Notes under the pieces: generated by a model | The model's input: the letters and a program-made list of their open reading frames with translations, nothing else | What the model was told of the DNA's origin: nothing | The model's database searches: none | From: Mitsuaria sp. PDC51 | GTDB lineage: Bacteria; Pseudomonadota; Gammaproteobacteria; Burkholderiales; Burkholderiaceae_C | Direction of reading: 5' to 3' | DNA length: 64,000 bases | NCBI RefSeq assembly: GCF_900113225.1 | Contig: NZ_FOZE01000001.1 | Coordinates: 992,001-1,056,000 of the forward strand | Translations under genes and position numbers: made by a program | Part shown: positions 21,072 through 29,942 of the stretch, in pieces | How the letters are laid out: every line of letters begins with the position of its first letter | Position numbering within the stretch: the stretch's first letter is position 1

Positions 21072-23495
21072 ATGCAATTCCCTGAGAGCTGGCTGCGGGC
21101 CTTCTGCAATCCCGCGCTGAACACGCAAGAACTGGCCGAGCTGCTGACGATGTCCGGCCTGGAGGTCGAAGAGCTGCGCCCGGTGGCGCCGCCGTTCCAC
21201 GGCATCGTCGTGGCGGAGATCGTCGAAGCCGTGCAGCATCCCGACGCGGACCGCCTGCGCGTGTGCAAGGTCAACGCCGGCGGCCCCGAGCTGCTGCAGA
21301 TCGTCTGCGGCGCGCCGAACGCGCGCGTGGGCATCCGCGTGCCGCTGGCCACGATCGGCGCCGAGCTGCCCCCGGGCGAGGACGGCAAGCCCTTCAAGAT
21401 CGGCAAGGGCAAGCTGCGCGGCGTCGAGAGCTTCGGCATGCTGTGCTCGGCCCGCGAGCTGAAGCTGTCCGAGGACCATGGCGGCCTGCTCGAGCTGGCC
21501 GCGGACGCGCCGCTGGGCGAGGACATCCGCAAGCACCTGAACCTGGACGACACGCTGTTCACGCTGAAGCTGACGCCGAACCTGGCGCACGCGCTGAGCG
21601 TCTACGGCATCGCCCGTGAAGTGGCCGCACTGACCGGCGCGCCGCTGATCGCGCCGGAGATCCAGCCCGCCGCCGTCGCCAACGACGCCAAGCTGCCGGT
21701 GCGCATCGAGGCGCCGGACCTGTGCGGACGCTTCTCGGGCCGCGTGATCCGCAACGTCGACACGACGGCCAAGACCCCGCAGTGGATGGTCGACCGCCTG
21801 GCCCGCTGCGGCCAGCGCTCGGTGTCGCCGCTGGTGGACATCTCGAACTACGTGATGTTCGAGCTGGGCCGCCCGTCCCACATCTTCGACCTGGACAAGA
21901 TCCATGGCGAACTGATCGTGCGCTGGGGCAGGAAGGGGGAGCAGCTCAAGCTGCTCAACGGCAACACCATCGAGGTCGACGAGCAGGTCGGCGTGATCGC
22001 CGATCGCGAGCAGGTCGAGTCGCTGGCCGGCATCATGGGCGGCGACGCCACCGCCGTCTCCGACGACACGAAGCACATCTATGTCGAGGCCGCGTTCTGG
22101 TGGCCGAAGGCGGTGATGGGGCGCTCGCGCCGCTACAACTTCTCGACCGACGCCGGCCACCGCTTCGAGCGCGGCGTCGATCCGGCCGGCACCGTCGATC
22201 ACATCGAGCGCATCACGCAGCTGATCCTGTCCATCTGCGGCGGCCCGGAAACGACGTGCGGCCCGATGGACGACCAGACCACGCAACTGCCCGAGCGCAA
22301 GCCGGTCGCGCTGCGCGTCGAGCGCGCCGCCAAGGTCATCGGCATGCCGGTCACGCAGGCCGACTGCGAAGGCGTGTTCCAGCGCCTGGGTCTGGCGTTC
22401 ACGTCGGCGCCGGGCGTGATCACGGTGACGCCGCCGTCGTTCCGCTTCGACCTGCAGATCGAGGAAGACCTGATCGAGGAAGTCATCCGCGTGCTGGGTT
22501 ATCCGAAGCTGCCGTCGACGCCGCCGCTGGCGCCGGTGGTCGGCAAGGTGCGCACCGAATCGCGCCGCGCGACGCACGCGCTGCGTCACGCGATGGCCGG
22601 CCTGGGTTACTTCGAGACCATCAACTTCAGCTTCGTCGAGGCGCGCTGGGAGCAGGAGCTGGCCGGCAACGCCAACCCGATCCAGCTGCTGAACCCGATC
22701 GCCGCGCCGCTGGCGGTGATGCGCACGTCGCTCATGGGCTCGCTCGTGCAGGTGCTGCGCAACAACCTGTCGCGCAAGGCGCCGCGCGTGCGCGTGTTCG
22801 AGATCGGCCGCGTGTTCCTGCGCGACGCCTCGGTGCAGGAAAGCGATACCACGATCGCCGGCATCGCGCAGCCGATGCGCCTGGCCGGCCTGGCCTGGGG
22901 GCCGGCGGACCAGCAGCAATGGGCGCAGAAGGACCGTGCCGTCGACTTCTTCGATGTGAAGGGCGACCTCGAAGCGCTGTTCGCGCCGCGCGCGCTGAGC
23001 TTCGAAGCGGCTGCCCATCCCGCGCTGCATCCGGGCCGCAGCGCCCGTGTGCTGCTGGACGGCGTCGAGATCGGCGTGATCGGCGAGCTGCATCCGAAGT
23101 GGCGCCAGGGCTACGAACTGCCGTCGGCGCCGGTGCTGTTCGAGCTGTCGCTGGACGCGGTGCTGGCGCGCACGCTGCCGCAGGGCCAGGGCGTCCCGCG
23201 CCTGCAGGCGGTGCAACGCGATCTGGCGCTGATCGTCAATGAGCAGGTGACCTATGCCTCCCTCATGCGGGCGATCGAATCCAGCGGCGAAGCCCTGGTA
23301 CGCTCGGCGCGTCTGTTCGACGTCTTCAAGCCCGCCCAGCCGACGGCGGAGCTGCAGGCGGGCGAACGCAGCCTGGCCGTGCGCCTGGAGCTGCTCGATG
23401 ACGAGAACACGCTGACCGACGAACGCATCGAGCAGGCGGTGGCGAAGGTGGTGACGCAGCTGGGCGAACGCCTGGGCGCGCGCCTGCGGGGCTGA
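21072..23495 (+). CDS. pheT: Phenylalanyl-tRNA synthetase beta subunit
   Basis: Encodes 807 residues, full length. It has the N-terminal tRNA-binding OB fold (about 40-150), a B3/4 editing domain, a B5 domain, an inactive synthetase-like core, and a C-terminal FDX-ACB anticodon-binding domain (about 715-807, opening [12 protein letters not shown]). The editing site hydrolyses Tyr-tRNA-Phe. It begins [14 protein letters not shown] after a purine-rich stretch and lies between pheS and ihfA in one operon. Confidence 0.98.
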   Translation: MQFPESWLRAFCNPALNTQELAELLTMSGLEVEELRPVAPPFHGIVVAEIVEAVQHPDADRLRVCKVNAGGPELLQIVCGAPNARVGIRVPLATIGAELPPGEDGKPFKIGKGKLRGVESFGMLCSARELKLSEDHGGLLELAADAPLGEDIRKHLNLDDTLFTLKLTPNLAHALSVYGIAREVAALTGAPLIAPEIQPAAVANDAKLPVRIEAPDLCGRFSGRVIRNVDTTAKTPQWMVDRLARCGQRSVSPLVDISNYVMFELGRPSHIFDLDKIHGELIVRWGRKGEQLKLLNGNTIEVDEQVGVIADREQVESLAGIMGGDATAVSDDTKHIYVEAAFWWPKAVMGRSRRYNFSTDAGHRFERGVDPAGTVDHIERITQLILSICGGPETTCGPMDDQTTQLPERKPVALRVERAAKVIGMPVTQADCEGVFQRLGLAFTSAPGVITVTPPSFRFDLQIEEDLIEEVIRVLGYPKLPSTPPLAPVVGKVRTESRRATHALRHAMAGLGYFETINFSFVEARWEQELAGNANPIQLLNPIAAPLAVMRTSLMGSLVQVLRNNLSRKAPRVRVFEIGRVFLRDASVQESDTTIAGIAQPMRLAGLAWGPADQQQWAQKDRAVDFFDVKGDLEALFAPRALSFEAAAHPALHPGRSARVLLDGVEIGVIGELHPKWRQGYELPSAPVLFELSLDAVLARTLPQGQGVPRLQAVQRDLALIVNEQVTYASLMRAIESSGEALVRSARLFDVFKPAQPTAELQAGERSLAVRLELLDDENTLTDERIEQAVAKVVTQLGERLGARLRG

Positions 23496-23508
23496 GGGGG
23501 AGGGGAGG

Positions 23509-23880
23509 ATGTCGATGAACGATGACGATCTGAAGGAGCAGGCGCGGGTGCTGCTCGGCAGCCTGGAGACGCCCACGCTGACCAAGGCCGAGCTGGCGGA
23601 ACTGCTGTTCGACAAGCTCGGCCTGAACAAGCGCGAGTCCAAGGACATGGTCGAGGCCTTCTTCGACATCATTCATCAGAGCCTGTCCAGCGGCCGAGAG
23701 GTGAAGCTGTCGGGCTTCGGCAACTTCAACATCCGGCGCAAGGCGCCCAGACCCGGCCGCAACCCGCGCACCGGCGAAGCGATCCCCATCAAGGCCCGCA
23801 ACGTCGTGACGTTTCATGCGAGTCACAAATTGAAAGAAGCGGTCCAGGGCAACACGCCGACGGGCAGTGACTTCGAGTAG
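23509..23880 (+). CDS. ihfA: Integration host factor alpha subunit
   Basis: Encodes 123 residues. It is a DNABII-family protein with [19 protein letters not shown] at the dimerisation helices and [10 protein letters not shown] leading into the [11 protein letters not shown] arm whose proline intercalates and bends DNA. The N-terminus is about 20 residues longer than in E. coli IhfA, and an ATG at 23515 is an equally acceptable start. It follows pheT by 13 nt, the same linkage as in E. coli (pheST-himA). It is an architectural nucleoid protein used in recombination, replication and sigma-54 promoters. Confidence 0.96.
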   Translation: MSMNDDDLKEQARVLLGSLETPTLTKAELAELLFDKLGLNKRESKDMVEAFFDIIHQSLSSGREVKLSGFGNFNIRRKAPRPGRNPRTGEAIPIKARNVVTFHASHKLKEAVQGNTPTGSDFE

Positions 23881-23920
23881 AGTCTGACCCTTCCCGCCGC
23901 CGCCGGAGCCGCTGATCCCC

Positions 23921-24382
23921 ATGGACGTCCAGCTTCCCGCCATTCCCGCCAAGCGCTACTTCACCATCGGTGAGGTGAGCGAGCTGTGCGGCGTGAAGCC
24001 CTATGTCCTGCGTTACTGGGAACAGGAATTCACGCAGCTCAAGCCGATGAAGCGGCGGGGCAACCGGCGCTATTACCAGCACCATGAGGTGCTGCTCATC
24101 CGCCGCATCCGCGATCTGCTCTACGACCAGGGCTTCACGATCAGCGGCGCGCGCAATCAATTGACCGATGCCGGCAGCCATGCCGCCAACGCGCAGGAGT
24201 TCCGCGCGGAAGCGCTCGCGTCGGCGCAGCTCGAGGCCTACCGCGATCACCGCGAAGCATCGCGTGCGCTCGCCGCCGACTTCGCCGACGGCGCGGCGCA
24301 CACCACGGTGTCGCTCGAGAAGCTGACGCTGGAGCAGGTGCGCGACGAGCTGTTGGCGATTCGAGAGAGTTTGCTTGCATGA
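23921..24382 (+). CDS. MerR family transcriptional regulator
   Basis: Encodes 153 residues. The N-terminal winged HTH (about 14-85) opens Y-F-T-I-G-E-V-S-E-L-C-G-V-K and contains L-R-Y-W-E and R-R-Y-Y, as in the MlrA/HspR-like branch of MerR. No metal-binding cysteine pair is present; the C-terminal helices probably only dimerise. It lies 40 nt after ihfA, a linkage widespread in proteobacteria, and is followed by tRNA-Pro whose promoter overlaps its last codons. Its target genes are unknown. Confidence 0.93.
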   Translation: MDVQLPAIPAKRYFTIGEVSELCGVKPYVLRYWEQEFTQLKPMKRRGNRRYYQHHEVLLIRRIRDLLYDQGFTISGARNQLTDAGSHAANAQEFRAEALASAQLEAYRDHREASRALAADFADGAAHTTVSLEKLTLEQVRDELLAIRESLLA

Positions 24383-24404
24383 GCCGCAAAATTGCGTATA
24401 GAAT
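24375..24404 (+). promoter_or_regulatory. Promoter of tRNA-Pro
   Basis: TTGCAT (24375-24380) and TAGAAT (24399-24404) are separated by 18 nt; TATAGA at 24397-24402 with a 16-nt spacer is the alternative. This places the start a few bases before the mature tRNA at 24417. The -35 overlaps the merR stop codon. Confidence 0.7.
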
Positions 24405-24416
24405 CTGAGGCTTCGT

Positions 24417-24493
24417 CGGGGTGTAGCGCAGCCTGGTAGCGCACTTGCATGGGGTGCAAGGGGTCGCGAGTTCGAATCCCGCCACCCCGACCA
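24417..24493 (+). tRNA. tRNA-Pro (anticodon GGG)
   Basis: 77-nt cloverleaf. The acceptor stem CGGGGTG pairs with CACCCCG, followed by discriminator A and an encoded CCA end. The D-arm is GCGCAGCCTGGTAGCGC; the anticodon stem CTTGC / GCAAG encloses loop ATGGGGT with anticodon GGG and purine 37; the T-loop is TTCGAAT. It reads CCC (and CCU by wobble). The C1-G72 pair and A73 are prokaryotic tRNA-Pro identity features. It closely resembles E. coli proL. Confidence 0.98.
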
Positions 24494-25816
24494 TTAATAA
24501 GAAGAATCGGAAAGCCCGGTACCGCAAGGTGCCGGGCTTTTTGCTTTCCGGCGCTTGCGCTTCGAAGGGGCCAAAGGATCCAAGGGGGCAGAGCGTCCCG
24601 AGGGGCCCAGGCCCATCCAGGGTCGCAGCGCGTTGACGCGCATCGCCACGAGCGCGGCGAGCAGGCAGCCGAGCGCGGTGATCGCCACCAGCGCGAACGC
24701 TTCCAGCGCCAGCGGCCAGTGCAGCGGCGCCAGCAGGTGGCCCGCGATGACCGTCACCGTCTGGTGGACCAGATAGAACGGGAACACCGCCAGCGTCAGC
24801 CAGCGCAGCATTGGCGAATCGCGGTCGGCGAACCACTGCCGACCGAAGCCCATCACCGCCACGATCGGCAGCCACTGCTTGCCGGCGTTGAGCGCGCGCA
24901 GCGCCATCAACAGCGCGTCCGGGAAATCCTCGCCATGGGCCTGGCGCCACGCGCTCCTGATCGCTTCCGAGAGCCCCTGCACGGCGATGTAGCCCAGCAG
25001 CGCGGCCCAGCGCCAGCGGCGCGCGGCGGCCCAGGCGCCGTGCCGGTCGTCGCGCGACCCGAACAGCGCAAAGCCCAGCAGGAACATCGCGGCGTACACG
25101 CCATGCTGGTAGCCGTCGTGGAGCAGGTCGTGGGTGGTGGGAAAGCGCTCCAGCAAGTGCTGGCGCAGCAGCGCGAAGACCAGCCAGGGCACCCAGAGCA
25201 GCCGGCCGTCGGCCACCAGCCGCCCCCATGCCGGATGCGCGAGCACTCGGCGCCCGCCGGGCAGCATCAGCGCCAGCAGCACCAGCACGGTGTAGGTCCA
25301 GAGGTAGGGCAGGAACCAGAGGTGGTTCCAGGTCGGCAGCGCCAGGCAGTCGTCGCCGCGGCAGAAGCCGTGGTACGCCTGGAAATAGAGCTTCAGGAAA
25401 TCCAGGTAGCTGCCGCTGTAATGGAGCTTCTCAACCACCTCGAGGTAGGCCTGCGGCGGCACGATCACCGCCATCCCGAACAGCAGCGGCAGCAGCAGGC
25501 GCTGGCTGCGCGTGGCGAGCAGCGCACCGGGGCGCTCCGCGCGTTGCGCCATCAAGGCGGTCGCCGCGCCCGAGATCACGAACAGCAGCGACATCCGCCA
25601 GGGGTTGAGCCACAGCATCCAGGCCTCGAGCGCCGGGACGAGCCGCGGCGACTTCACATGCCAATCCCAGCTCACGTAGAACATGCCCGAGTGGTAGAGG
25701 ATGAGCAGCGCGAAGGCGATCACGCGCAGCCAGTCCAGTTCGGTCAGGCGGGACGATCCAAGGGGCGCTCCGAGGGGCGACCCCGTTCGGGGGAGGGCGG
25801 GGGAGGGGGTGTTCAT
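24494..25816 (-). CDS. Membrane acyltransferase, acyltransferase-3 family (MdoC/OpgC-like)
   Basis: Encodes 440 residues with about ten hydrophobic segments. The opening ELDWLRVIAFALLILYHSGMF holds the conserved Arg and the catalytic His of acyltransferase-3 proteins; S-L-L-F-V-I-S-G-A follows in helix 2 and F-P-F-Y-L-V-H-Q near the end. MdoC-like members succinylate periplasmic glucans; others O-acylate surface sugars, so the acceptor is open. The start is uncertain: ATGs at 25816 and 25828 both lack a strong ribosome-binding site. The last 35 residues are hydrophilic and basic, and the gene runs through the tRNA terminator to stop one base from the tRNA end. It is divergent from the LytTR regulator. 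Confidence 0.82.
   Translation of the reverse strand: MNTPSPALPRTGSPLGAPLGSSRLTELDWLRVIAFALLILYHSGMFYVSWDWHVKSPRLVPALEAWMLWLNPWRMSLLFVISGAATALMAQRAERPGALLATRSQRLLLPLLFGMAVIVPPQAYLEVVEKLHYSGSYLDFLKLYFQAYHGFCRGDDCLALPTWNHLWFLPYLWTYTVLVLLALMLPGGRRVLAHPAWGRLVADGRLLWVPWLVFALLRQHLLERFPTTHDLLHDGYQHGVYAAMFLLGFALFGSRDDRHGAWAAARRWRWAALLGYIAVQGLSEAIRSAWRQAHGEDFPDALLMALRALNAGKQWLPIVAVMGFGRQWFADRDSPMLRWLTLAVFPFYLVHQTVTVIAGHLLAPLHWPLALEAFALVAITALGCLLAALVAMRVNALRPWMGLGPSGRSAPLDPLAPSKRKRRKAKSPAPCGTGLSDSSY
24511..24546 (+). terminator. Intrinsic terminator of tRNA-Pro
   Basis: AAAGCCCGGTACC pairs with GGTGCCGGGCTTT (one G-U pair) around GCAA, followed by five T residues. On the opposite strand the same bases encode the last residues of the acyltransferase, so the element lies inside that gene. 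Confidence 0.9.
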
Positions 25817-25936
25817 GGCGGCCAGCATCGGTGCCGGGGCCGGGCGCGGCGTCGGAATGTGACGAGCCGCCCCCGCGCGGTGACGATCCGCCCCGTCCCA
25901 GGGGCGACGATCGACCGCCACCGCGCCGCGCCCGCC

Positions 25937-25942
25937 TACACT
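25937..25942 (+). promoter_or_regulatory. -10 element for the LytTR gene, 8 nt before its ATG
   Basis: TACACT ends only 8 nt upstream of the ATG at 25951 and there is no ribosome-binding site. This suggests a leaderless or nearly leaderless transcript. No good -35 hexamer was seen at the right distance. Confidence 0.35.
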
Positions 25943-25950
25943 GCGCCGCC

Positions 25951-26841
25951 ATGACCGAGGACAAGTGGCTGCGGCTGTACCTGACCCATCGGCGCTGGGT
26001 GGAGCGCGGCGCCTGGGCCTTGCTGCTGCTCGGCTCCGCGATCGCCAACACGATCACCACCAACCTCGACATCCGCCGCGCCGGTCTCGCCTTCAAGGCG
26101 TGGGAGCCGGCGGTCTGGGAGTTCTCCAGCGCCATCCTCTGGCTGATCCTGATTCCCTGGATCCTGCGCGCCGCCGACACCCGGCCGCTGCGCTGGGGCC
26201 AACTGCGCCGCCATCTGCCATGGCACCTGCTGTTCGCGCTGATCACCAGCCTGGCGCATGTCCTTGGTATGGTGGCGCTGCGCAAACTGGCCTATGCGAC
26301 GCAGGACGCGCATTACGACTTCGGCGACTGGCCGCTCGAGCTGGTCTACGAGGCCCTCAAGGACGTGCGCAGCTATGCCTTCATCCTGCTGATCGCGGGC
26401 GCCTACCGCCTGTTCGTCTGGCGCTGGCAGGGGGAAGCGAGCGTGCCAGTCCCCGCGCCCGACAGCGGGCCCGCACCGGCGCCCAGCAGCGCGCCCGCGC
26501 CTGCGCCCGCCGCGCTGCCCGAGCGCCTGCTGGTGAAGAAACTCGGCAACGAATTCCTGTTGCCGGTGGACGAGATTGAGTGGGTGCAGGCCTGCGGCAA
26601 CTACGTCAACCTGCATCGCCAGTCCCATGACTACCCGCTGCGCAGCAGCCTGGGCGCGTTCGAGCAGCGCCTCGATCCGGCGGTGTTCGCGCGGGTCCAT
26701 CGCAGCTACCTGGTGCGGCTGCGGCTGATCGAGGCCATCGAGCCCACCGAGTCCGGCGATGCCCACCTGCGCCTGCGCGACGGCAGCCGCGTGCCCTGCA
26801 GCCGCACCTATCTGGAGCGGCTGCGGCAGCGTCTTGTCTGA
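25951..26841 (+). CDS. Membrane-bound LytTR family transcriptional regulator
   Basis: Encodes 296 residues. Four hydrophobic segments lie in the first about 165 residues (near 15-40, 48-70, 85-110 and 130-160). A Pro/Ala-rich linker (about 172-190) leads to a C-terminal LytTR DNA-binding domain: LLVKKLGNEFLLPVDEIEWV, then GNYVNLH and FARVHRSYLVRL. The layout suggests a one-component regulator that senses a membrane or lipid signal. It faces the acyltransferase gene with about 134 nt between starts, a likely target. Neighbouring genes concern the envelope, which fits, but this is inference. Confidence 0.88.
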   Translation: MTEDKWLRLYLTHRRWVERGAWALLLLGSAIANTITTNLDIRRAGLAFKAWEPAVWEFSSAILWLILIPWILRAADTRPLRWGQLRRHLPWHLLFALITSLAHVLGMVALRKLAYATQDAHYDFGDWPLELVYEALKDVRSYAFILLIAGAYRLFVWRWQGEASVPVPAPDSGPAPAPSSAPAPAPAALPERLLVKKLGNEFLLPVDEIEWVQACGNYVNLHRQSHDYPLRSSLGAFEQRLDPAVFARVHRSYLVRLRLIEAIEPTESGDAHLRLRDGSRVPCSRTYLERLRQRLV

Positions 26842-26889
26842 CGGGGCGATCTCCTGTCCGCCGAGTTCACCGGACCGCCCCCGCGCGGC

Positions 26890-26895
26890 TATGCT
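26890..26895 (+). promoter_or_regulatory. -10 element for the Mla-like operon, 9 nt before its ATG
   Basis: TATGCT at 26890-26895 ends 9 nt before the ATG at 26905, with no Shine-Dalgarno sequence between. It is a candidate leaderless start for the permease gene. Confidence 0.4.
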
Positions 26896-26904
26896 CTGAC
26901 CCCA

Positions 26905-28062
26905 ATGGACGCCCCCCTGGATTCCCCCGCCGCCGCCGACCCGTCGCCGCGCCTGCTGCGCGAGCCCGGTGAAGGCGGCCGCGTGCGGGCGCGGCTGGAG
27001 GGCGACTGGACGCTGCTCGCGCTGCGCGAGCGGGTCGAGGCGCTGCGGGGCGAGCTCGGCGAGGTGCCGACCGCGAACGTCTCCTGGGACCTGAGCGCGG
27101 TGCGGCGGCTCGATCCGACCGGCGCGCTGCTGCTGTGGCAGGCCTGGGGGCGCCGCCAGCCCGAGGACCTGCGATGGCCGCCAGCGCCGATGAAGGACAT
27201 GTTCCAGGCGCTGTTCGCGCGCCTGGGCAGCAAGCAGGGCAAGCCGGCGCGACCGCCGCGGATCCAGAACGTCCGCCAGTTCGGGCAAGGCCTGCTGAAC
27301 CTGGCGAGCCACCTGCTCGACGCGGTCGCGCTGCTGGGGCAGGTGACCCGCGACCTGGGCACGCTGGCGCGCCATCCCAACCTGATCGCGTGGAAGGACA
27401 TCTCCGCGCACCTGTACCGCAGCGGCGCGCAGGCGCTGGGCATCACCGCGCTGGTGGGCGTGCTGGTGGGCATCACGCTGTCCTACCTGACCGCCAAGCA
27501 GCTGCAGAGCTATGGCGCCGACATCTACGTCATCAACATCCTGGGCATCAGCGTCTGGCGCGAGCTCGGACCGCTGCTGGCGGCCATCCTGGTGGCCGGG
27601 CGCAGCGGCTCGGCGATGACCGCGCAGCTGGGCGTGATGCGGGTGACGCAGGAGCTGGACGCGCTGTCGGTGATGGGCATCTCCCACACGATCCGGCTGG
27701 TGCTGCCCAAGATGGCGGCGCTGGCACTGTCCTTGCCCCTGGTGATGACCTGGACCAGCTGCATGGTGCTGCTGGGCGGCATGGTGGCCGCGCGGGCGAC
27801 GCTGGGGCTGGACTACGTGCAGTTCCTGCAGGGCCTGCCCGCCGCGGTGCCGGTGGCCAACCTGTGGCTGGGGCTGTCCAAGTCCGCGGTGTTCGGGCTG
27901 ATGATCGCGTTCGTCGCCTGCCACTTCGGCCTGCGGATCAAGCCCAACAGCGAAAGCCTGGGGACCGGCACCACCGATTCGGTGGTGAGCGCGATCACCG
28001 TGGTCATCATCGTGGACGCGATCTTCGCGGTGATGTTCTCCGACGTGGGACTGAAGCAATGA
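26905..28062 (+). CDS. MlaE-family lipid ABC transporter permease with N-terminal STAS domain
   Basis: Encodes 385 residues. Residues 1-95 form a STAS-like domain (MlaB homologue) fused to an MlaE/YrbE permease (about 130-385) with five to six helices. The permease signatures are G-V-L-V-G-I-T-L-S-Y, WRELGPLLAAILVAGRSGSA and the later EL-D-A-L-x-V-M-G-I. In E. coli MlaB and MlaE are separate proteins of the MlaFEDB complex moving phospholipids between inner and outer membranes; here one polypeptide supplies both. It is the first gene of a four-gene operon and overlaps the ATPase gene by 4 nt (ATGA). Confidence 0.93.
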   Translation: MDAPLDSPAAADPSPRLLREPGEGGRVRARLEGDWTLLALRERVEALRGELGEVPTANVSWDLSAVRRLDPTGALLLWQAWGRRQPEDLRWPPAPMKDMFQALFARLGSKQGKPARPPRIQNVRQFGQGLLNLASHLLDAVALLGQVTRDLGTLARHPNLIAWKDISAHLYRSGAQALGITALVGVLVGITLSYLTAKQLQSYGADIYVINILGISVWRELGPLLAAILVAGRSGSAMTAQLGVMRVTQELDALSVMGISHTIRLVLPKMAALALSLPLVMTWTSCMVLLGGMVAARATLGLDYVQFLQGLPAAVPVANLWLGLSKSAVFGLMIAFVACHFGLRIKPNSESLGTGTTDSVVSAITVVIIVDAIFAVMFSDVGLKQ

Positions 28063-28925
28063 ACGAGTGCATCGAACCCGGTCCGGCCGAAGCGGTCGAC
28101 GCGCTGGAGGTCCAGGCCGGCGATCCCGTGATCGAGGTGCGCCACGTGGGCACGGTGCTCGGCGGCGTGCGCATCCACAAGGACCTGAACCTGACCGTCA
28201 CGGCCGGCGAGGTGCTGGGCATCATCGGCGGCTCGGGCAGCGGCAAGACCACGCTGCTGCGCCTGATGCTGGGCCTGGAGCGCCCCAGCGAGGGCGAGGT
28301 GCTGGTCTTCGGCCAGAAGCTGGGCAAGTGCGAGGCGACCGACCTGGCGCGGGTACGGCACCGCTGGGGCGTGCTGTTCCAGCAGGGCGCGCTGTTCTCC
28401 GCGCTGACCGTGTTCGACAACATCGCGCTGCCGCTGCGCGAGCTCAAGAGCCTGCCCAAGGACCTGATCGCGGAGCTGGTGATGACCAAGCTCCAGCAGG
28501 TCGGCCTGAAGCCGGAGGACGGCATCAAGATGCCGGCCGAGCTCTCGGGCGGCATGGTCAAGCGGGTGTCGCTGGCGCGCTCGCTGATCATGGATCCGCA
28601 GCTGCTGTTCCTGGACGAGCCGACCGCGGGCCTGGACCCGGCGAGCTCCAAGGGCTTCGTGCAGCTGATCGAGAGCCTCAAGCGCGAGATGGCGCTGACG
28701 GTGGTGATGGTCACCCACGACGTGGACACGCTGTTCGCGATCGCCGACCGCGTGGCGGTGCTCGCGGACCAGCACCTGATCGCGCACGGGCCGCTGGAGC
28801 AGGTGGTGAACCAGCCGCATCCGTTCATCCGCAACTTCTTCCTCGGGCATGCGGAGCGCTGCGCCGCGGACAACCTGCGCAGCTATCGCGACGCGCTGCA
28901 TCACCGGGACGAGCTGGCCGCCTGA
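28059..28925 (+). CDS. MlaF-like lipid ABC transporter ATP-binding protein
   Basis: Encodes 288 residues. It is a complete nucleotide-binding domain: Walker A G-G-S-G-S-G-K-T-T, Q-loop L-F-Q-Q-G-A-L-F-S, signature L-S-G-G-M-V-K-R, Walker B L-L-F-L-D-E-P with D-loop A-G-L-D-P, and the switch histidine in V-T-H-D. The Q-Q-G-A-L-F-S and L-S-G-G-M wording is typical of MlaF/Mce ATPases rather than other importers. An N-terminal extension of about 25 residues is unusual. The start codon overlaps the permease stop, implying translational coupling. Confidence 0.95.
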   Translation: MNECIEPGPAEAVDALEVQAGDPVIEVRHVGTVLGGVRIHKDLNLTVTAGEVLGIIGGSGSGKTTLLRLMLGLERPSEGEVLVFGQKLGKCEATDLARVRHRWGVLFQQGALFSALTVFDNIALPLRELKSLPKDLIAELVMTKLQQVGLKPEDGIKMPAELSGGMVKRVSLARSLIMDPQLLFLDEPTAGLDPASSKGFVQLIESLKREMALTVVMVTHDVDTLFAIADRVAVLADQHLIAHGPLEQVVNQPHPFIRNFFLGHAERCAADNLRSYRDALHHRDELAA

Positions 28926-28979
28926 ACGCGGGGGCGGTGGGCTTCACCAGGACAACGACAAGAGGATTCGGGCGGGCAC

Positions 28980-29942
28980 ATGGAAAACAAGGCGCATGCA
29001 TTGGCCACCGGGCTGTTCGTGCTGCTGCTGGGCGCGGCGCTGGTGGTGATCGTGCTGTGGTTCCGCGGCGACCGCGGCGACACGCAGACCTTCACCGTGG
29101 TCGCCGCCTCCGGCGTGCCGGGGCTCAACGTCAAGGCGCCGGTGAAGCTGCGCGGCGTGCAGATCGGCAAGGTGGATTCGATCCGCTTCGACCCGGCGCA
29201 GCCGCGCCAGATCCTCGTCGACATCGAGGTGGACTCGGACGCGCCGATCGCGCCGGGCACGCAGGCCAAGCTCGGTTACCAGGGCATCACCGGGCTGTCC
29301 TTCATCGACCTGGACGACGGCAGGGAGCCGGCGGATCCCCGGCAGAGCGTGCTGCAGACGCGGCGCATCCCGCTGGCGCCCGGCTTCCTCGACCAGTTGC
29401 AGGACGTCGGCCCGAAGCTGGCGGCCGGCGCGCTGGCGACGATGGACCGGATCCAGAAGGTGCTCAGCGACAGCAACCAGCAGCAGCTGTCGCAGACGCT
29501 GGCCCACCTGAACGAGGCCTCGGGCGAGCTCAACGCGCTGGTCAAGGAGCTGCGCCCGACCGCGCAGGCGCTGCCCGCGCTGGTGAAGAACACCGACGGG
29601 CTGGTGGTCGCCGGACGCGACACCCTGGGCAACGTGGACACGCTCGCGAAGCAGGGCGGCGCGCTGGTCGAGGAATACAAGGGCAAGGCCGTCGCGATCG
29701 ACCAACTGGGCGATGCGGCCGCGCAGCTGCAGCGCACGCTCCGGCGCGTGGAGCTGTCGCTGGTCGGCTCGGCGGACAAGCCGCGCCAGCGCGCGGTGCT
29801 GGACGACCTGTCGCAGGCCGCGCGGGCCCTGGAGCGCGCGGCGCAGAACATCGGCGACCAGCCGCAAAGCCTGATCCTCGGGCCCCGGCCCGCGGAACCC
29901 GGCCCCGGCGAATCCGGCTTCGAGGCGGGAGCGAAGAAATGA
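28980..29942 (+). CDS. MCE/MlaD family lipid-binding protein
   Basis: Encodes 320 residues. One N-terminal membrane anchor (about 8-28) is followed by a single MCE domain (about 40-115: F-T-V-V-A-A-S-G-V-P-G-L, then APVKLRGVQIGKV). A long helical region (about 150-300) is longer than in E. coli MlaD (183 residues), so it may form a periplasmic tube like PqiB or YebT rather than a short ring. It probably hexamerises on the permease. AGAGGA lies near 28960-28966. It overlaps the lipoprotein gene by 4 nt. Confidence 0.92.
   Translation: MENKAHALATGLFVLLLGAALVVIVLWFRGDRGDTQTFTVVAASGVPGLNVKAPVKLRGVQIGKVDSIRFDPAQPRQILVDIEVDSDAPIAPGTQAKLGYQGITGLSFIDLDDGREPADPRQSVLQTRRIPLAPGFLDQLQDVGPKLAAGALATMDRIQKVLSDSNQQQLSQTLAHLNEASGELNALVKELRPTAQALPALVKNTDGLVVAGRDTLGNVDTLAKQGGALVEEYKGKAVAIDQLGDAAAQLQRTLRRVELSLVGSADKPRQRAVLDDLSQAARALERAAQNIGDQPQSLILGPRPAEPGPGESGFEAGAKK

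Noticed and set aside
21042-23672. Minus-strand frame of 876 codons opposite pheT
   Set aside because: Low-complexity antisense frame; pheT is complete.
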